From: Plectrocnemia conspersa
Lineage: Eukaryota > Arthropoda > Insecta > Trichoptera > Polycentropodidae
Assembly: GCA_009617715.1 (NCBI GenBank)
Contig: VTFK01000357.1
Location: forward strand, 558,001 to 622,000
Length of the DNA stretch: 64,000 bases
Direction: 5' to 3'
Shown here: piece after piece, positions 59,261 through 64,000 of the stretch
How the letters are laid out: each line of letters begins with the position of its first letter
How positions within the stretch are numbered: position 1 is the first letter of the stretch
Made by a program: the position numbers and the translations under genes
The notes under the pieces: generated by a model
The model's database searches: none
The model's input: only the letters and a program-made list of their open reading frames with translations
What the model was told of the DNA's origin: nothing

Positions 59261-61080
59261 CTTTACAGCACAAAAAACATTTTAATTGCTGCTGATGCAA
59301 AAATAATTAAAAATAATAATTAATATCGTGTTACAAATATTATTTATAAGGCCTTGTTTATTTTAATACATGGGTGAGTTAAAAGAAAACTAAAAAGTGC
59401 TTCTAGTTTAAAGAATCGTTAGCAATGCAATATAAGTAATATAAAAATTCGGACCCACTAAAAATAAAAATTAATTCGTTGTACAGTTTTTAAATAGGAT
59501 TCTAACCTAAAAACATATTCGACAAATATTTGTGCTTACTAAACTAGTAGCTGGCTAAGTATTACATTTTTATTCAGAATGCAGTCGCTTAATGTAACAG
59601 CACAAACTTGAAATATGGATTTTTTTTTGATTCGATGTTGCAAAATCATAAAAAATGTTTTGTCAAAAAAACTATTTTACCAAAAATATCAGCTATAGTC
59701 AAAAAAAGGTAAAGGATAAGCAGTAGTTTAAAATGACTACAAAAATATTTTATTTATTTTTAAATGTTTTAAAAATACTTTTAATTGCTTTATCGAAAGA
59801 CTAATAATGTATTTTCAATAAAATTACTGTTTGAACAATACTGTAGATTGCTAACAACTGTAACATGAAAGTGAGTAATTACGGAATGACTTATGGACGG
59901 AATAAATAAACACCAGCTATACATTTTGATGCAATCAAGATTTTCGTATAACACGTTATAAAAAAAACCACACGCAAATTAGCATGTTGTATAAAGTATG
60001 TACAGGGTGTGCAATAAAACGAGGAGAGAAAAAGGCGATGCTTAACAACTTTATGGATTGTTGAATATCGTGTTATAACAGTTAAAATTTATCACGTTGC
60101 TAACTGTTGGCGAAATTAAATAAAAAGCTTTCGACAATTAAAAGCTGGAAAATATTTCAGTTATTGCCCCCCAGCTGGTCGGGATAACGTCTTTATATAA
60201 CGATAGCGCTATCCAACTGAGAGAGCTTTCGCGGCCAAAAATTGAAAGCTCAAAGCTCGCCATGGCGGCAATTAAGAGATTGAATTTGGAATTTAATGAA
60301 GTCGGGGAGAGTCGCTTATGAACGTGATAATTTTGCCCTCTTTATGCCGAGATAATCGAAATCGTTAGTACCCTAAAACGTATTATTGGGGAAAAATGCG
60401 TAAATACGTTATAATATATTTGTAGGGTATGAAGTTTCAAAATTGACAACAATTTAATAATAATAAAAATAGCTCATTCAACAGTGATCTGTGTCAGATA
60501 TTTTATTTTTTAGTTCTTTAATATTTAATGTATTTGAGACTTACTACTATTTTATAAAAGGCACTGTTTCATATTTATATTAAAATTGTATACATATATA
60601 ATTTATTACTTTTTAAAGTCAATTATTGCTTATTGTACTTGTGTCATTAGGTAAGCCATTATTCTTGTTAATATCTAAAATATTCCGTTTTAATGATTTT
60701 AAACTGCAATACAACATATTTAAAAAAATATTTTTTTATTTTTTCAATCGCATACTTGTCAAAACATAATATATGTCCTAATTTAAGAAAAAAATATTAT
60801 TTGTGGGTACAATCATAGTATCCAGGCGTCTTAGGAGCAAGTGGATGGGAAGAGAGAAGCGGCAGTTTCTTTCTCTGTATCCATTGGTTCGATCTTCGCT
60901 GATATAAAGTTGATTCAACCTTCTTTTGGGTAAAGTACAAGCTCGAGGGCTCTCAAATCTCAAATGTTTAGACCTCTACAGTGGATTTTTAAGTATCGAA
61001 GTGAAATATTTTTGATAGCCTGCGTTTCTGTATTTAAATACATAAATCCTTTATTAAAGATTTTTTTACGCTTTTTTTTG
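59261..61080. other. Non-coding stretch with an island and an ambiguous open block
   Basis: 59990-60420 is a GC-richer island. 60770-60970 is open in two minus-strand frames at once; one has a 61-codon ORF from ATG and the other reads YFTQKKVESTLYQRRSNQW. It might hold an exon, but no domain is recognisable. The rest is AT filler. Confidence 0.3.
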
Positions 61081-61084
61081 TAAA

Positions 61085-61385
61085 ATCACTAATTACAGAA
61101 GGTAGCGATTTTTTTTCAATTGCAGGAAGTCGCTACGTAGGGTAATCTGAATCCACGTGTTATTTTATTTTATGTCTACGATTTTTTTTATTTACGTCAC
61201 ATACTTTGCGACTTAAGCTATTGAAAGATTTTTCACGGTGGTGCTCCATATTAATGAAAAAAATATTTTGTACAGAGACGATTAAAATGTTTAATCATAA
61301 ACCAATTTGACCTTTTATGATTTATTAGCATGAGTGCATTTCTTCAATTGTAAATAAAAGAGTGGTTCAATTGATAAACTTAACA
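61085..61385 (+). repeat. Diverged repeat, partner at about 21.1 kb
   Basis: Ordered matches to 21060-21310 include gcgacttaagctattg, tttttcacggtg, cttcaattgtaaataa and gtggttcaatt. Same orientation, with indels. Confidence 0.5.
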
Positions 61386-62180
61386 TAAGTAACGTTATAT
61401 ATATTTTTAATACTACATATAAATACTATAGCTTTTGCAAGAATTAAAAATAACTGTGCTTCATAAACCTAGTTTGCTATATTTATATAATTGTGCTACC
61501 ACATATTAACGTTCTTTGAAGTTATGTTAAAGCATAAATATGTTTCATGTTTGATGACAGATTGTCATAAACCGACAAAAGCGAAGAGGTAAGGAGGAAA
61601 TTAAAAGAAACGGGCTCAACTCGAATAAGCAGTTAGTAAGCTACAAATAAATAAAATTAAAATCAAAGTTTCGAAACTTTTTGAACAGCTCGCGTATATA
61701 CATGTATACTATGTATGTATATAAATTACTTTTCCGCATCAATACGTCGATATAAAAGTGACATGTGTCATTTTCAGCTGTAACATCGATGAATATTTTT
61801 TTATTGCCATATATAAATCTATCGACGTCTAATAAATATTTCGAATGAAAATGTGAATTATGATTTTATTATACGAAGAAAAAATTAAAAGGATTTTTCA
61901 CGAGAAAGTAATTTTGGTTTATATATATATGAAAAAAATATATTTATTTAATATTATAAATAATAAATAGTAATATGTAATATTAATAATGAGTCACATA
62001 TGTGTGTATATTTATTTTAAAAATATTAGGTAATAATTTATGTGTTTTAACTTAAAAAAACATTAAACTGAACATCTTTTTTATTGTGATCTTTTATTCG
62101 ATGACTCTATACATACCCAGGTATATATGTTGTGGGTGCATTTTTCAAAACCACATATCTTTTGTAGATTTTAACGTGCC
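61386..62180. other. AT-rich non-coding stretch
   Basis: A slightly richer patch at 61550-61800; otherwise AT filler. No gene seen. Confidence 0.4.
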
Positions 62181-62360
62181 ATGGCTGACAAAAGAGCGGA
62201 TCCTTTTCTCAGAAGTATTGATGTCCGGGAATCGGACAACGATTGCATTCAGGCCATTATCGAAATAACTTGCGGTACTATTATTTCCGAAGAGGTTTTA
62301 GAAAATCCATTGAGTGGTCTACCATTAAAAACCACTTGTTGGTCGTCATATATCCAATGA
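62181..62360 (+). CDS. Candidate small ORF, 59 codons, unrecognised
   Basis: The ATG at 62181 sits in a good insect-style context (gtgccATGG). The frame reads MADKRADPFLRSIDVRESD, goes on with IIEITCGTIISEEVLE and ends TGA at 62358-62360. Amino-acid use is balanced (Asp, Glu, Arg, Cys), unlike the Lys/Asn/Ile/Phe-rich chance frames of this AT-rich DNA, and the block is less AT-rich than its flanks. I recognise no domain. It may be a small gene, a 5' exon of a spliced gene or the start of an unrecognised transposon protein. The reverse strand is also partly open. Confidence 0.35.
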   Translation: MADKRADPFLRSIDVRESDNDCIQAIIEITCGTIISEEVLENPLSGLPLKTTCWSSYIQ

Positions 62361-63690
62361 AAAATAGAAAAATAGTAATAGAAAAATAAAACAGGAATAG
62401 AAAATAATTTTCACAGGTGTGCCAAAAATTTATATAATTTTAAATATTTTTTGTAAAGTGTGCTTAAAAATATTTTTAGAAATAAGTAAAATTACTGCTG
62501 TTGTTTGTTTGAAGTAAAATTCCACAATTTTAATTTTCTTACATATGCTGCAGTACATTAAAATAAATACAGTTCTTAGCAAAAACATTTTGTTAAATAA
62601 GCAGTTATCTTCTTTTAGATTTATATACATATTGGGTATCCATTTATATTTAGCCATAAGTTAAGTGGCATTTATTATTATTAATTTTATTGCAAAAGTG
62701 TCACTTTCATCCTATGGCGTGTTTTTTTAAATTTTGTCGTAAAACTTAAATTTAAATATCAAATGTTTCAAGCATTGCTCTCTAAATTTTTTTTTTCTGA
62801 AAAAATATACTGTACTAAGAATAGCAAGTACTCAAGCGAAGATTTTATTTTATTATTAATTTAGGCCTAAATTTTGCCATAAATTCTTCTATAAACTGTA
62901 ATCTTGTAATTTCATTAAATTAGTACTATTTTTTAGGTAATAAAATTATATAGAAATAAATTATTATTAGCATGAAAAGCTTAAATTGCACCACTCTACC
63001 AAAATTCTTAAATAAGTAATATTAAATTAATTAAAAATATATTCCCTTTTTTATTTGTTTATATTTTGATTTAAAATCTCTTCTAAACCCATTTTTTTTA
63101 TTCAAAAGCTTAAATTTTTCGTCAAATTTGCATTTTAAACTACAAATTATACAAAAAATGTAGTGTATTTTGCTTATGAACAAAAAAAATAAACATAAAA
63201 AAAATCAATAAAAAATAAAATAGTGGCGACCGTTCACAAAATATGACGTTTCTCGGAATCATTTTAAAACAATTTCACAATGTTTTTTTTACGGTTTATG
63301 AAAAGCCTCAATAATACCACTATGTTAAACTACACAAATGAGACTTACTATATTTATTAAAAATATGTTATCGTTTTATTTAGCTATTTCATTTTTTTTT
63401 AATTTTTATCGAAAAAAGTACATATTTTGGGCAATTTTGGCAAGTATATATAATGTGAAAAACTGCTTTGTACATTATTGTTTATAAATAATGTAATTCT
63501 ATATTGAGTGAATGCGAAATAATGACATGCATAATTTTAAAGTAAAAATATAACAGTTTTGGTGGCTCTCTAAAGAAGATTTTTTTAAACTACTTTAAAA
63601 CAGTTTTACAGAAAATATATAAAAGTGGGATAATTTACTATACAAAAATAGAGTAATTTTAAAAACTATTTTTTTCTTAGACAGGCGACA
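62361..63690. other. AT-rich non-coding stretch
   Basis: Long A/T runs; no gene or repeat recognised. Confidence 0.45.
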
Positions 63691-63870
63691 GTGATAGAAA
63701 GAGTTTTGAGCAACACCAGTCAGTGGAACTTTGGTCGATTGCATTGATACAATCTTTAGAAGACCGAGACAGTTGACGTTTTTTACTACACGTACAAATC
63801 TATAGATTTGATCTTGAGAGTCAGTCAACATCTGGTCCTCTTCCGACCTTACCTGCCGAACTACAGTCAC
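63661..63870 (-). CDS. Unrecognised minus-strand open frame
   Basis: From 63870 leftwards the frame reads VVRQVRSEEDQMLTDSQDQ, then a hydrophobic part and VPLTGVAQNSFYHCRLSKK before it becomes AT-driven near 63660. The first ~60 residues look like real protein in composition and the DNA is locally GC-richer. No domain is recognised. The start is uncertain because the upstream frame runs into AT-rich sequence. It may be an exon or a transposon scrap. Confidence 0.3.
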
Positions 63871-63920
63871 AAAAAAACTATGAATATATAAAAACTACTG
63901 GGAGTTGAAACAGGAGCAAA

Positions 63921-63950
63921 CACATTAGTACCACACGCGGTACTAATGTG
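63921..63950. repeat. Perfect 12-bp-stem hairpin
   Basis: cacattagtacc (63921-63932) pairs with ggtactaatgtg (63939-63950) around the loop acacgc. Possibly the end of a small element. Confidence 0.7.
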
Positions 63951-64000
63951 CTTGATAAACTTGTTGCTTCTGTAATAGTGATATCACAGCTTTTTACGTA

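Noticed and set aside
60180..60245. tRNA-like string on the minus strand (ctcagttggatagcgc resembles a D-arm)
   Set aside because: No matching anticodon arm, no GGTTCGA-type T-arm and no acceptor pairing; the apparent stem is the local palindrome gatagcgctatc.

Overview
This looks like nuclear DNA of an insect. It is very AT-rich and gene-poor. It holds one recognisable host gene, a caspase of the Dredd/caspase-8 type. The rest is a mix of insect-type transposable elements (Jockey non-LTR elements, hAT, a PIF/Harbinger derivative and a P-element relic) and long non-coding stretches. I cannot name the order or species from sequence alone.

Layout. 1-3.2 kb: the caspase locus. Three copies of a ~750-bp death-effector-like module lie in tandem upstream of a catalytic domain with an intact His/Cys dyad and a QACRG box. 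The upstream modules carry several frameshifts, so the locus is either a decaying gene or one with sequencing indels. 3.2-13.5 kb: AT-rich sequence with several old Jockey fragments (3.9, 4.6, 5.9-6.5 and 10.5-11.5 kb), a fold-back element at 10.8-11.1 kb and the 3' end of another non-LTR element near 11.7 kb. 13.573-16.419 kb: a complete but coding-dead hAT element with terminal inverted repeats and a perfect 8-bp target duplication. 18.56-18.71 kb: a hAT-like miniature element. 19.48-20.10 kb: a Harbinger-type element with TTA duplications.

24.2-24.5 kb: a CpG-rich island with a 5'UTR-like leader and a short arginine-rich open frame, possibly the first coding exon of a gene reading rightwards. 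Much of the region from 20 kb to 61 kb then consists of GC-richer, non-coding islands of 200-700 bp separated by AT-rich filler. This pattern is often seen in long introns or regulatory domains of developmental genes. That is an inference from texture and homeodomain-like motifs, not from alignment.

39.3-40.3 kb: a dead P-element (THAP) relic. 40.64-42.95 kb: a 5'-truncated Jockey copy on the minus strand. 51.02-55.72 kb: a full-length Jockey copy with a 15-bp target duplication, an intact 895-codon endonuclease/reverse transcriptase ORF2 and an ORF1 broken by one frameshift. 56.92-57.84 kb: an old Jockey fragment whose 5' end forms what I read as a perfect 160-bp-arm palindrome with a 4-nt loop.

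The most unusual items are the tandem-module caspase, the long perfect palindrome inside an otherwise degraded retroelement, a three-copy dispersed repeat rich in spaced AGCG motifs (17.8, 23.4 and 26.7 kb), and the candidate first exon at 24.4 kb. I saw no rRNA, tRNA or CRISPR array.
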